A stretch of 27,617 nt of DNA from an uncultured Dorea sp. (lineage in GTDB: Bacteria; Bacillota; Clostridia; Lachnospirales; Lachnospiraceae): the NCBI GenBank assembly GCA_900550865.1, contig URTM01000034.1, positions 1-27,617 of the forward strand, given 5' to 3'. Of this stretch, positions 15,550 through 23,630 are shown piece by piece. The position numbers and the translations under genes were made by a program. Every line of letters begins with the position of its first letter. Position 1 is the stretch's first letter. The notes under the pieces were generated by a model. That model did not search any database. It saw only the letters and a program-made list of their open reading frames with translations, and had not been told where the DNA came from.

Positions 15550-15996
15550 TTATTTGCGTCTTCCGTCGTATTTTTCCTCGCAGTATTTACAGCGGTAAAC
15601 TTCTTTTTCCGGATCTGTAAGTACGAATACATGATCCAGTCCCTGCTCGATCGATGTGATGCAGCGAGGGTTCTTGCAGTGGATCACATTGCGGATCTCA
15701 CGAGGCAGATGAAGTGCTTTCTTATCTACAATCTCAGAATTTTTAATAATATTCACAGTAATGTTATGGTCGATAAAACCAAGGATATCCAGATCCATAA
15801 AGTCGATCGGGCATTCGATTTTCATGATATCTTTTTTACCCATTTTATTACTTTTTGCATTTTTGATGATCGCAACGCAGCAGTCCAGTTTGTCCAGATG
15901 CAGGTATTTGTAGATATCCATGCTTCGTCCGGCCTGGATGTGATCCAGAACGAATCCTTCCTCGATGCGTCCGACAGTTAATGTATTCTTTACCAT
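15550..15996 (-). CDS. pyrI: Aspartate carbamoyltransferase regulatory chain
   Basis: PyrI dimers bind CTP/ATP and hold PyrB trimers in the allosteric ATCase dodecamer. The 148 residues have the nucleotide-binding N-terminal domain (GRIEEGFVLDHIQAGRS) and a C-terminal zinc domain with C107, C112, C136 and C139 (CKNPRC and CKYC). The ATG at 15996 is chosen because TAGGAGG lies 8 bases upstream and alignment with PyrI begins at this point. The first three bases of that ribosome-binding site are the pyrB stop codon, so the two chains are probably translated in a coupled way. It is the last gene of a minus-strand operon, ending near a two-way terminator. Confidence 0.95.
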   Translation of the reverse strand: MVKNTLTVGRIEEGFVLDHIQAGRSMDIYKYLHLDKLDCCVAIIKNAKSNKMGKKDIMKIECPIDFMDLDILGFIDHNITVNIIKNSEIVDKKALHLPREIRNVIHCKNPRCITSIEQGLDHVFVLTDPEKEVYRCKYCEEKYDGRRK

Positions 15997-16009
15997 TGTT
16001 ATGTTCCTC

Positions 16010-16927
16010 CTAAACTTCAATTCCCAAAAGTGTAAGTATCAGTGCCATGCGGATGTAGACACCGTATTGTACCTGTTTAAAGTAAGCTGCTCTTGGATCA
16101 CTGTCTACTTCTGTGGCAATTTCATTTACTCTTGGAAGTGGATGGAGAATATACATATCATCTTTGGCAAGCTCCATCTTCTTGTTATCCAGAATGTAGA
16201 AGTCTTTCATACGTACATAATCTTCTTCGTTGAAGAAACGCTCTTTCTGTACACGGGTCATGTAAAGAATGTCCAGATCAGGAAGTGCATCTTCCAGTCG
16301 TACGACTTCTTCGTAAGGAATATTCTGGCGGTCTAATACATCATTCTTGATATAGCTTGGAAGCTTTAATTCTTCCGGTGAGATCAGAACAAAACGGATA
16401 CCAGGATAACGTACCAGTGCATGAATCAGAGAATGTACGGTACGTCCGAATTTCAGATCTCCGCATAATCCGATCGTCATGTTATCAAGACGTCCTTTTA
16501 AAGAACGGATTGTAAGCATATCTGTAAGAGTCTGTGTCGGATGCTGATGTCCACCGTCTCCGGCATTGATCACTGGAATCGTGGCATGCTGGCTTGCAAC
16601 CATAGCAGCACCTTCTTTTGGATGGCGCATTGCACAGATGTCTGCAAAGCAGGAAATTACACGGATCGTATCTGCTACACTTTCCCCTTTGGAAGCAGAA
16701 CTTGAATCTGCAGATGAGAAACCAAGAACGCTGCCGCCAAGATTGATCATGGCTGCTTCATGGCTTAATCTGGTACGTGTACTTGGCTCATAGAAGAGAG
16801 TTGCAAGCTTTTTGCCTTCGCAGGCGTGTGCATATTTTTCGGGATTTGCCTCAATATCTTTGGCAAGATCCATTAAGTTGTCCAGTTCTTCCACGGAAAA
16901 ATCCAGTGGACTTAATAAGTGTCTCAT
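16010..16927 (-). CDS. pyrB: Aspartate carbamoyltransferase catalytic chain
   Basis: PyrB joins carbamoyl phosphate and aspartate, the committed step of pyrimidine synthesis. The 305 residues carry the carbamoyl phosphate loop FYEPSTRTRLS (45-55), GDGGHQHPTQTLTDM, the MTRVQKERF aspartate-binding region, and HPLPRVNEI. The 80s loop appears as SSASKGESVADT with the expected Ser and Lys. With pyrI next to it, the enzyme should be the allosteric E. coli-like class. GGAGG precedes the ATG. It begins 17 bases after the nitroreductase stop, so all three minus-strand genes probably share the promoter at 17513-17541. I see no PyrR attenuator ahead of it. Confidence 0.97.
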   Translation of the reverse strand: MRHLLSPLDFSVEELDNLMDLAKDIEANPEKYAHACEGKKLATLFYEPSTRTRLSHEAAMINLGGSVLGFSSADSSSASKGESVADTIRVISCFADICAMRHPKEGAAMVASQHATIPVINAGDGGHQHPTQTLTDMLTIRSLKGRLDNMTIGLCGDLKFGRTVHSLIHALVRYPGIRFVLISPEELKLPSYIKNDVLDRQNIPYEEVVRLEDALPDLDILYMTRVQKERFFNEEDYVRMKDFYILDNKKMELAKDDMYILHPLPRVNEIATEVDSDPRAAYFKQVQYGVYIRMALILTLLGIEV

Positions 16928-16944
16928 GTAAAAAACCTCCTGTT

Positions 16945-17481
16945 TTATAAATAAGTTAATAAATCACTAACGGATTTTCTCTTAGGTGCGTCAGGATCAA
17001 TGTCCGGATGTCCGATCGCAATGAGAGCGGCAAGTTCCTGATCTTCCGGAATCTGTAACAGATCCGTGATGCCGTCTTCATCCCAGATTCCCATAATCAC
17101 AGTTCCAAGACCGGCTTCGTGTGCGGCAAGGCAGAGTGTCTGGCTTGCAACACCGACATCAAACATCTGCCAGCGGTCTTCTTTCTTGGTGGAGTAAGAA
17201 CCGTCACGCTCAAAACCACAGCGGCCTTTTCTGAAAGTAACAGCAATCAGCATCGGTGCCTGCTTTATAATCTTTGCATTGAAATCTGGGGTGTAATCGG
17301 TAACGATTTTATCAAGAACAGAAGAATCTTCGATTGCTATGTAACGTGTGATCTGGGTGTTTTTCCAGGATGGAGAATAAGATGCCGCCTCGATCACGGA
17401 TTCTAATGTGGCATGATCTACAGGATCAGGTTTGAATTTGCGAATACTGCGTCTTGTTTTAATACATTCAATTGTATTCAT
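16945..17481 (-). CDS. Nitroreductase-family FMN protein
   Basis: The 178 residues are of the nitroreductase fold: flavin-binding TRRSIRKF (9-16), a PSWKNTQ stretch matching the family's P-S-x-x-N-x-Q, and GLGTVIMG with IGHPD near the C terminus. Such proteins bind FMN and transfer hydride from NAD(P)H to varied acceptors; the physiological substrate cannot be told here. The ATG at 17481 is taken because GGAGG precedes it and the family begins with a short MNTIECIKTRRSIR-type start; upstream in-frame codons lack a ribosome-binding site. It is the first gene of an apparent operon with pyrB and pyrI. A link to pyrimidine metabolism is possible but unproven. Confidence 0.9.
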   Translation of the reverse strand: MNTIECIKTRRSIRKFKPDPVDHATLESVIEAASYSPSWKNTQITRYIAIEDSSVLDKIVTDYTPDFNAKIIKQAPMLIAVTFRKGRCGFERDGSYSTKKEDRWQMFDVGVASQTLCLAAHEAGLGTVIMGIWDEDGITDLLQIPEDQELAALIAIGHPDIDPDAPKRKSVSDLLTYL

Positions 17482-17512
17482 GGTTTTACCTCCGTTTTCA
17501 AATCTTTCATAC

Positions 17513-17541
17513 ATCATATAATATTTAACATGGATTTTCAA
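17513..17541 (-). promoter_or_regulatory. Sigma-A promoter for the nitroreductase-pyrB-pyrI operon
   Basis: On the minus strand TTGAAA (17541-17536) is 17 bases from TATGAT (17518-17513). The start codon lies about 32 bases beyond the -10. The short leader leaves no room for a PyrR-type attenuator. Confidence 0.6.
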
Positions 17542-17626
17542 TGTCTTGAAATGATTTTTAAGGAAATTTAATCCGTTGATCTGAAATCTGATTTCTATAT
17601 TTTTGAATCAGCATAATCCGGATGGG

Positions 17627-17655
17627 TAGATTTTATAGAAAGAATGTATTATAAT
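17627..17655 (+). promoter_or_regulatory. Possible promoter for pheA
   Basis: A perfect TATAAT (17650-17655) sits 50 bases before pheA. The best -35 at 17-base spacing is TAGATT (17627-17632), only 3 of 6. The -10 is convincing, the -35 is not. Confidence 0.4.
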
Positions 17656-17704
17656 TTAATAGATACGCAGATTTCCTGCATAATATACATAAAGGAGAGA
17701 GTAT

Positions 17705-18835
17705 ATGGCATCATTGGAAGAGCTTAGAGCACAGCTTGGCGGTGTAGATGACAAGATCGTAGAACTTTACGAAGAACGAATGAAACTCTGTGAAGAGATC
17801 GGGATCTGCAAGATTGAAAATGGCTATAAGACATTTGACCGTCAGCGTGAAAAGAATACCATAACAGACGTGATGAACAAGGTTTCATCTGATATTAATA
17901 AAAAAGGCATCGGGGAAGTGTATGAACAGCTTCTTGCGATCAGCAGAAAATTACAGTATAAGCAGCTGGTTGAGGCAGGAGCACTTGGAAGACTGCCGTT
18001 TATCGGAATCGATTCTCTGGATAAAGATACAGCCAGGGTTGTGTTCCAGGGAACGGAAGGGGCTTACAGTCAGGCTGCTATGGAACACTATTTTGGAAAA
18101 GACTGTAATAACTATCATGTACATACATTCCGGGAAGCAATGGAAGCAATCGAAGAAGGTGCAGCTGACTATGCAGTACTTCCGATTGAGAATTCAACGG
18201 CAGGTGCGGTCAATGAAATCTATGATCTGCTTGTGGAATTTGAGAATTATATTGTCGGAGAGACGATCATTCCAATCAAAAATACATTGTCGGGATTACC
18301 GGGAACAGTCATCTCAGAGATTGAACGGGTATATTCCAAAGCAGAAGCATTAATGCAGGCATCACATTTTCTGGGAGAGCACGGAGACTGGCAGCAGATC
18401 AGTGTGGCAAATACCGCACTGGCAGCCAAGAAGATCTTAGAAGATCAGGATAAGCGTCATGCGGCAGTATGCAGTGCGTATGCGGCATCGGTATATGGTC
18501 TGTCTGTGCTGGCAGATGACATCAATGATGAAAAGAACAATTCGACCAGATTTATTGTGATCACCAATCAGAAAGTATTCCTGAAAGATGCGACGAAGAT
18601 CAGTATCTGTCTGGAACTTCCACATGAAAGCAGTTCCCTTTACCATCTGCTGTCGCATTTTGCATATAATGATCTGAACATGACCAAGATCGAATCCAGA
18701 CCGATGGAAGGGAAAAGCTGGGAATACCGTTTCTTTATTGATTTCGAGGGCAATCTTGCAGATCCGGCAGTAAAAAATGCAATCCGCGGACTGCGTGAAG
18801 AGAGTAGGAACTTAAGAATTCTTGGAAATTATTAA
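17705..18835 (+). CDS. pheA: Bifunctional chorismate mutase / prephenate dehydratase
   Basis: This P-protein turns chorismate to prephenate and then phenylpyruvate, for phenylalanine. Chorismate mutase (AroQ type) fills about 1-88, with R8, R25, K36, D45, R48, E49 and Q84 matching the catalytic residues of the E. coli enzyme (R11, R28, K39, D48, R51, E52, Q88). Prephenate dehydratase covers about 110-285, with GTEGAYSQAA, PIENSTAGAV (160-169) and NSTRF (279-283, catalytic Thr). An ACT domain (about 297-376) has ESRP (330-333), the Phe-binding motif, so feedback inhibition by phenylalanine is expected. The 376-residue length is normal. AAAGGAGAG precedes the ATG. The leader is short, with no T-box visible. 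Confidence 0.97.
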   Translation: MASLEELRAQLGGVDDKIVELYEERMKLCEEIGICKIENGYKTFDRQREKNTITDVMNKVSSDINKKGIGEVYEQLLAISRKLQYKQLVEAGALGRLPFIGIDSLDKDTARVVFQGTEGAYSQAAMEHYFGKDCNNYHVHTFREAMEAIEEGAADYAVLPIENSTAGAVNEIYDLLVEFENYIVGETIIPIKNTLSGLPGTVISEIERVYSKAEALMQASHFLGEHGDWQQISVANTALAAKKILEDQDKRHAAVCSAYAASVYGLSVLADDINDEKNNSTRFIVITNQKVFLKDATKISICLELPHESSSLYHLLSHFAYNDLNMTKIESRPMEGKSWEYRFFIDFEGNLADPAVKNAIRGLREESRNLRILGNY

Positions 18836-18901
18836 GATTAAACATACCACGCCGAAGCCATCGGACCAAGGCGGAATGGATATATATTGGAGGAATGACA
18901 A

Positions 18902-20191
18902 ATGAGAACAAATGAACTGATGTTATATAAACATATGGAAGACGGACAGATCCTGCAGGATATGACTTTCCTGATCGAGAATTACCAGAATGATTATTAT
19001 AACATGGAAGATATGAAGGGGCTGTTATACGATGCAGTCAATGAAATCCTGGAGATGGCGGTCAGCCACGGATTTGAGGGGGATCTCTGGCATAATTACC
19101 TGACTTATCTGATGGCAAGCCACGAGAATGCTTACAGTACATCCTGTGAAATTGTCGGACCGGTAGACGGAAGTATCAATCAGGTTGCGCTGCATGATTT
19201 TGAAATTTTCAAAGAATTATTTGATTATGATTTTGCAGATCTGGAAAAAGTGATGGGTGTTGACTGTATCTCTATGTTACATGATTATGTCGGAACCAGT
19301 GGACATGGAAGTGTGTTCAATCAGAGAATCCGCGACCGTATCTGTGATCTGAGCAAAGCACTTGCTGAGGCAGATACGGCAGAAGAGTTCAAAGATACCA
19401 TGACACAGTTCTACAAGGAATTTGGTGTCGGAAAGCTTGGACTTCACAAAGCGTTCCGTATCGCACATACAGAAGAAGGTGCACTGATCGAGCCGATCAC
19501 AAAGATCGCACACGTACATCTGGATGATCTGGTCGGATATGAGATCGCCAAGAAAAAACTGATCGATAATACGAAAGCGTTTGTAGAAGGAAAGAAGGCT
19601 AACAACTGTCTGTTGTTCGGTGATGCCGGAACAGGAAAATCTTCTTCCATCAAAGCCATCCTGAATCAGTACTATGACCAGGGACTTCGTATGATCGAAG
19701 TATACAAGCATCAGTTCCAGGATCTGAATGATGTGATCGCACAGATTAAGAACCGGAATTACAAATTCATTATCTACATGGATGATCTTTCTTTTGAAGA
19801 ATTCGAGATTGAATACAAGTATCTGAAAGCCGTGATCGAGGGCGGTCTGGAAAAGAAACCGGATAACGTACTGATCTATGCAACTTCGAACAGAAGACAT
19901 CTGATCCGTGAGACATTCAAGGATAAAGAGGACAGAGATGAAGAGCTTCATACAAATGATACGGTTCAGGAGAAGCTTTCTCTGGTGGCAAGATTCGGTG
20001 TTACAATCTACTTTGGAAAACCGGATAAGAAGCAGTTCCAGGAGATCGTACGCGAACTGGCGAAGAAGAATGGAATCGATATGCCGGATGACGAATTATT
20101 GCTGGAAGCAAATAAGTGGGAATTAAGCCATGGAGGATTATCAGGAAGAACCGCCCAGCAGTTCATTGATTACCTGGCGGGAACCAGATAA
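18902..20191 (+). CDS. DUF815-type AAA ATPase with N-terminal extension
   Basis: The 429 residues form an uncharacterised ATPase. The C-terminal part (about 200-429) fits the DUF815 AAA+ family: Walker A GDAGTGKS (240-247), Walker B FIIYMDD (289-295), IYATSNRRHLIRE (the sensor-1 Asn region) and a VARFGVTIYF stretch. The N-terminal part (about 1-190) is acidic and helical-looking and I cannot assign it to a known domain. No signal peptide or membrane segment is seen, so it should be cytosolic. GGAGG precedes the ATG. It lies 66 bases after pheA with no terminator between (only short CCGA/TCGG pairing), so the two may be cotranscribed. Its role is unknown. Confidence 0.88.
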   Translation: MRTNELMLYKHMEDGQILQDMTFLIENYQNDYYNMEDMKGLLYDAVNEILEMAVSHGFEGDLWHNYLTYLMASHENAYSTSCEIVGPVDGSINQVALHDFEIFKELFDYDFADLEKVMGVDCISMLHDYVGTSGHGSVFNQRIRDRICDLSKALAEADTAEEFKDTMTQFYKEFGVGKLGLHKAFRIAHTEEGALIEPITKIAHVHLDDLVGYEIAKKKLIDNTKAFVEGKKANNCLLFGDAGTGKSSSIKAILNQYYDQGLRMIEVYKHQFQDLNDVIAQIKNRNYKFIIYMDDLSFEEFEIEYKYLKAVIEGGLEKKPDNVLIYATSNRRHLIRETFKDKEDRDEELHTNDTVQEKLSLVARFGVTIYFGKPDKKQFQEIVRELAKKNGIDMPDDELLLEANKWELSHGGLSGRTAQQFIDYLAGTR

Positions 20192-20205
20192 AATATATGT
20201 AATGT

Positions 20206-20240
20206 AAAAAATGTGCAGAAATTAATCCTGCACATTTTTT
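20206..20240. terminator. Two-way terminator between the AAA ATPase and rqcH
   Basis: AAAAAATGTGCAG (20206-20218) pairs perfectly with CTGCACATTTTTT (20228-20240) around a 9-base loop. It works on both strands. Its right arm overlaps the 3' end of rqcH, so the rqcH stop region itself forms part of the stem. Confidence 0.88.
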
Positions 20241-21961
20241 ATATTTGAGATATCGGAGTCGATAACCAGAGAATAGTTCGTATAGTAAACAACAAATCCC
20301 GGCTTTGCACCATTTGGTTTCTTGACATGTTTTTTCTGGATGTAGTCGATCTCTACTTTGTCCGCACCGCGGTTCTTGGAATAGTAAGCAGCCAGACGTC
20401 CTGCCTCTTCAAAGGTACGGTCTGGAAGCTCATCCCCGCCGCTTTTCACGATGACGTGGGATCCCGGCGCACCTTTCGCGTGGAACCACCAGTCATTGCC
20501 ATTTGCAAAAGAGAAGGTAAGTTCTTCGTTCTGAAGGTTGTTCTTTCCAACGAACATATCATAACCGTCACTGGAAATGTAATGCATTGGCTTGCTGGTC
20601 AGCTTCACTTTTTTCTTCGTATGTTTTCTGCGGATATATCCACTCTGCATCAGCTCTTCTTTGATCTGGGCAAGATCCGCTTCGCTGAGGGCAATGTCAA
20701 GCGCATTACTGATGGACTCCAGATACTGGATGTCATCGGCAGTTTCCTGGATCAGTTCGGTCAATGCTTCAAATGTACGTTTTTGCTTGTTGTATTTTGC
20801 GAAATAACGCTGTGCATTTTCGCCCGGTGTCTGTGTTGGATCGAGAGGGATCGTAATCTCTTCATTCGTGTAGTAATTCAAGGCAGTCAGTTCCTTTGAT
20901 CCGGGTTCCAGGTTGTAGCCATAGGTATTGATCAGCTCTCCGTAGACTTTATATTTGTCACGTTTTTCCGTCCCTTTTAACTGCTTGGCCTGCAGATCGT
21001 ACTTTTTGCGGTTACGTTCCAGTGCGGTCTGCACAACGTGACGAAGATCCGCACTTTTCTGATGGATTCTGGTCAGTGTGTTACGGGTGGAATAATAGGT
21101 ATAGAGGACTTCCGAGATAGAAGCATACTCTTTTTTTGTATATTCGTTAAAATGTGTGACTGGAAGGGCACTGAATTCCTTTGGTGCATTTCCGTTATAA
21201 TAAATAGAAGGGTGGAAATTCCCCTGTCTTACATCTTCCATATAATAGGTAAACTGGCGGTACAGATGTGTCAGTACATCTTCGGAAAGATCATGTGCCG
21301 TCATGGAAGAGTCTACACCGGCCAGATAACAGATCTCTTCAGCGATGACCGGACTGATACCCGTCATGCTGGAATAGACTGCCTTGGATACCGGCATCGG
21401 TTTTGCAAGGATTGCGGAGATGAACTCTTCCTGCGTAACTGTCAGTGGATTCTTCTTTGACATGGTGTCCGGAATAAAGTAATCACGTCCGGGTAATACT
21501 TCACGTACCGAACTCATCTGTGCGGAGACGTGTTTGATACTGTCAATGATACGTCCGTCCATATCACAGAAAATGATGTTGCTGTGTTTTCCCATGATCT
21601 CTATGATCAGTTTCTTCTTGCACAGATCACCCATTTCGTCCAGATGTTCGATATCCAGATGGATGATACGCTCGAGAGACGGCTGGGAAACTGCGGTGAT
21701 GCGTCCGCCGCCGATATGCTTGCGCAGAAGCATGCAGAATCCAGGAGCTGTCATCGGGCTTGGTTTGTTTTCGTTTGTTAAATAAATAAGTGGAAGAGAG
21801 GCACTGGCAGAGATATAGAGCCTTTTTTGTCCCTCATTTCCTTTTATTGTTAAAAGCAGTTCGTCGTTTTCGGGCTGGGCGATCTTGGAGATACGTCCGC
21901 CGACCAGAGTGTGTTCTAATTCCTGAACGACTGCTGCGACTGTGATTCCGTCAAAAGCCAT
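20222..21961 (-). CDS. rqcH: RqcH, ribosome-associated quality control factor (NFACT family)
   Basis: RqcH (Rqc2/NEMF homologue, formerly FbpA/YloA) binds obstructed 50S subunits and adds C-terminal alanine tails that mark stalled peptides for proteolysis. The 579 residues fit the family. The NFACT-N domain begins MAFDGITVAAVVQEL and includes MLLRKHIGGGRI and an MGD motif; a helix-hairpin-helix region lies near GISPVIAEEICYLAGV; a coiled-coil section follows (about 285-430); and the NFACT-R domain near the C terminus contains DWWFHAKGAPGSHV and VEIDYIQKKHVKKP. AAGGAAGG precedes the ATG. The gene is monocistronic, read from a strong promoter that overlaps the yicC promoter. Confidence 0.95.
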   Translation of the reverse strand: MAFDGITVAAVVQELEHTLVGGRISKIAQPENDELLLTIKGNEGQKRLYISASASLPLIYLTNENKPSPMTAPGFCMLLRKHIGGGRITAVSQPSLERIIHLDIEHLDEMGDLCKKKLIIEIMGKHSNIIFCDMDGRIIDSIKHVSAQMSSVREVLPGRDYFIPDTMSKKNPLTVTQEEFISAILAKPMPVSKAVYSSMTGISPVIAEEICYLAGVDSSMTAHDLSEDVLTHLYRQFTYYMEDVRQGNFHPSIYYNGNAPKEFSALPVTHFNEYTKKEYASISEVLYTYYSTRNTLTRIHQKSADLRHVVQTALERNRKKYDLQAKQLKGTEKRDKYKVYGELINTYGYNLEPGSKELTALNYYTNEEITIPLDPTQTPGENAQRYFAKYNKQKRTFEALTELIQETADDIQYLESISNALDIALSEADLAQIKEELMQSGYIRRKHTKKKVKLTSKPMHYISSDGYDMFVGKNNLQNEELTFSFANGNDWWFHAKGAPGSHVIVKSGGDELPDRTFEEAGRLAAYYSKNRGADKVEIDYIQKKHVKKPNGAKPGFVVYYTNYSLVIDSDISNIKNVQD

Positions 21962-22001
21962 AAAAAGACCTTCCTTTCCTTACAGAATTTCATATTTGTC
22001 T

Positions 22002-22030
22002 AGTATAGCATAGTTGACGAACTTTGCCAA
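22002..22030 (-). promoter_or_regulatory. Sigma-A promoter of rqcH
   Basis: On the minus strand TTGGCA (22030-22025) is 17 bases from TATACT (22007-22002), with TGC before the -10 (extended -10). The start codon is about 40 bases on. The -35 lies inside the spacer of the opposing yicC promoter. Confidence 0.75.
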
Positions 22031-22042
22031 ATGTCTTATAAT
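22014..22042 (+). promoter_or_regulatory. Sigma-A promoter of the yicC-gmk-rpoZ operon
   Basis: TTGACG (22014-22019), 17 bases, perfect TATAAT (22037-22042). It interleaves with the rqcH promoter: each -35 element sits in the other's spacer. RNA polymerase should not be able to occupy both at once. Confidence 0.8.
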
Positions 22043-22087
22043 AAATGCTGGTTTATTTTAAATAATGAATAAGAAGAGGATCATATC

Positions 22088-22969
22088 ATGATTAAGAGTA
22101 TGACAGGATTCGGACGCTGCGAAGCGGCTGATGAGAAACGAAAATTCACAGTTGAGATGAAGGGAGTGAATCATCGTTATCTGGATGCCAATATCCGTAT
22201 GCCGAAGAAGCTTAATTTTTTTGAAAGTGCCATCCGAAGCCTTTTAAAAGAGAGTGTTCATCGTGGGAAGGTGGACATCTTTATTACATATGAAGACTTT
22301 TCGGAAAGCCAGGTTTCTTTAAAATATAACGAGACACTGGCAGCAGAATATCTGGAAAAGTTCAAGATGATGGAAGAAAAATTTTCACTGGAGAATGATA
22401 TCCGTGTATCTACACTGTCACGTTATCCGGAAGTTCTTACAATGGAAGAGAAGCTGGATGACGAAGAAGAACTGTGGAAGGGACTGAAGAAAGCACTGGA
22501 TGGTGCAATTGCCCAGTTCGTACAGACCAGAACCGTAGAAGGAGAGAACCTGAAGACGGATCTGATCGCAAAGCTGGACAGTATGCTTGGACTTGTAGGA
22601 ATGATCGAAGAACGTGCACCTGAGATTATCGCAGAATACAGGGAAAAGCTGGAAGGAAAAGTAAAAGAACTTCTGGAAGATACACAGATTGATGAAGGAC
22701 GTATTGCATCAGAGGTCGTGATCTTCGCAGACAAGATCTGTACGGATGAGGAAGTGGTACGCCTAAGAAGTCATGTGGAACATATGAAGGCGACACTGCA
22801 GTCTGATGACAGTGGAATCGGACGCAAGCTTGACTTTATCGCACAGGAGATGAACCGTGAAGCAAATACGATTCTTTCAAAGGCGAATGATCTGGAGACA
22901 TCCAATATCGGAATCGAACTTAAGACAGAGATCGAGAAAGTCAGAGAGCAGATACAGAATATTGAATAA
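22088..22969 (+). CDS. yicC: YicC/YloC-family endoribonuclease
   Basis: YicC-family proteins are RNA endonucleases, studied in E. coli (RNA decay) and B. subtilis (YloC). The 293 residues begin with the signature MIKSMTGFGR and carry NHRYLDANIRMP in the N-terminal domain. The C-terminal DUF1732 domain shows RLRSHVEHMKATLQ, GRKLDFIAQEMNREANTILSKAND and the ending IKT-like GIELKTEIEKVREQIQNIE. AAGAAGAGGA precedes the ATG. It leads the operon with gmk and rpoZ. In many Firmicutes a small remA (DUF370) gene lies between yicC and gmk; here only 36 bases separate the two, so it is absent from this site. Confidence 0.95.
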   Translation: MIKSMTGFGRCEAADEKRKFTVEMKGVNHRYLDANIRMPKKLNFFESAIRSLLKESVHRGKVDIFITYEDFSESQVSLKYNETLAAEYLEKFKMMEEKFSLENDIRVSTLSRYPEVLTMEEKLDDEEELWKGLKKALDGAIAQFVQTRTVEGENLKTDLIAKLDSMLGLVGMIEERAPEIIAEYREKLEGKVKELLEDTQIDEGRIASEVVIFADKICTDEEVVRLRSHVEHMKATLQSDDSGIGRKLDFIAQEMNREANTILSKANDLETSNIGIELKTEIEKVREQIQNIE

Positions 22970-23005
22970 ACTGAATTGTTAAGATTATTAAAAGAGGGTA
23001 TCGAA

Positions 23006-23626
23006 ATGAGAGAGAAAGGAATTCTGATCGTTGTATCAGGTTTTTCGGGTTCCGGTAAGGGAACGATTATGAAAGAACTGTTAAAACAGTATGATAATTA
23101 TGCATTATCCATTTCTGCAACTACCAGAAATCCACGTCCGGGAGAAAAAGACGGACGGGAGTATTTTTTTAAAACAGTAGAAGATTTTGAAAAAATGATT
23201 GCGAAAGAAGAACTGATAGAGTATGCTAGGTACGTGGATAATTACTATGGAACACCGCGTGCATATGTAGAAGAGCAGTTGGATGCCGGAAAAGATGTGA
23301 TCCTTGAGATAGAAATCCAGGGTGCACTGAAAGTGAAAGAAAAGTTCCCGGACACACTGCTTCTGTTCGTGACACCGCCGAGTGCAGAGGAACTTAAGAA
23401 CCGTCTGGTAGGCCGTGGTACGGAGACAATGGACGTGATTGAATTCCGCATGAACCGTGCAAAAGAAGAAGCACTGGAGATGGATCGGTATGACTATCTG
23501 ATCGTAAATGATGACCTGCAGGAATGTGTAGAAGAGATGCATCAGATCATCCAGGGTGAGCACAGAAGAAGTTTCCGTAACGCTGAATTTATAGAGCATA
23601 TGAAAGAAGAATTGAAAGGAGAATAA
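23006..23626 (+). CDS. gmk: Guanylate kinase
   Basis: Gmk phosphorylates GMP (and dGMP) to GDP with ATP, feeding GTP and (p)ppGpp pools. From the ATG at 23006 the protein has 206 residues, the normal size. The P-loop is GFSGSGKGT, the GMP-binding stretch is SATTRNPRPGEKDGREYFF, and IEIQGALKVK and RLVGRGTE (lid) follow. An in-frame TTG at 22976 would add 10 residues, but AGAGGG 8 bases before 23006 and the family's N terminus favour the shorter form. rpoZ follows after 4 bases. Confidence 0.96.
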   Translation: MREKGILIVVSGFSGSGKGTIMKELLKQYDNYALSISATTRNPRPGEKDGREYFFKTVEDFEKMIAKEELIEYARYVDNYYGTPRAYVEEQLDAGKDVILEIEIQGALKVKEKFPDTLLLFVTPPSAEELKNRLVGRGTETMDVIEFRMNRAKEEALEMDRYDYLIVNDDLQECVEEMHQIIQGEHRRSFRNAEFIEHMKEELKGE

Positions 23627-23630
23627 GTGT

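Noticed and set aside
15355..15981. 208-codon plus-strand frame after rnpB
   Set aside because: It crosses a terminator and is antisense to pyrI. The translation has no family features.
18836..18901. Short pairing CCGA/TCGG and CGCC/GGCG between pheA and the AAA ATPase
   Set aside because: The stems are too short and no T tract follows, so it is not a terminator.
22976..23005. TTG start 10 codons upstream for gmk
   Set aside because: No good ribosome-binding site precedes it, and guanylate kinases start next to the P-loop as from 23006.
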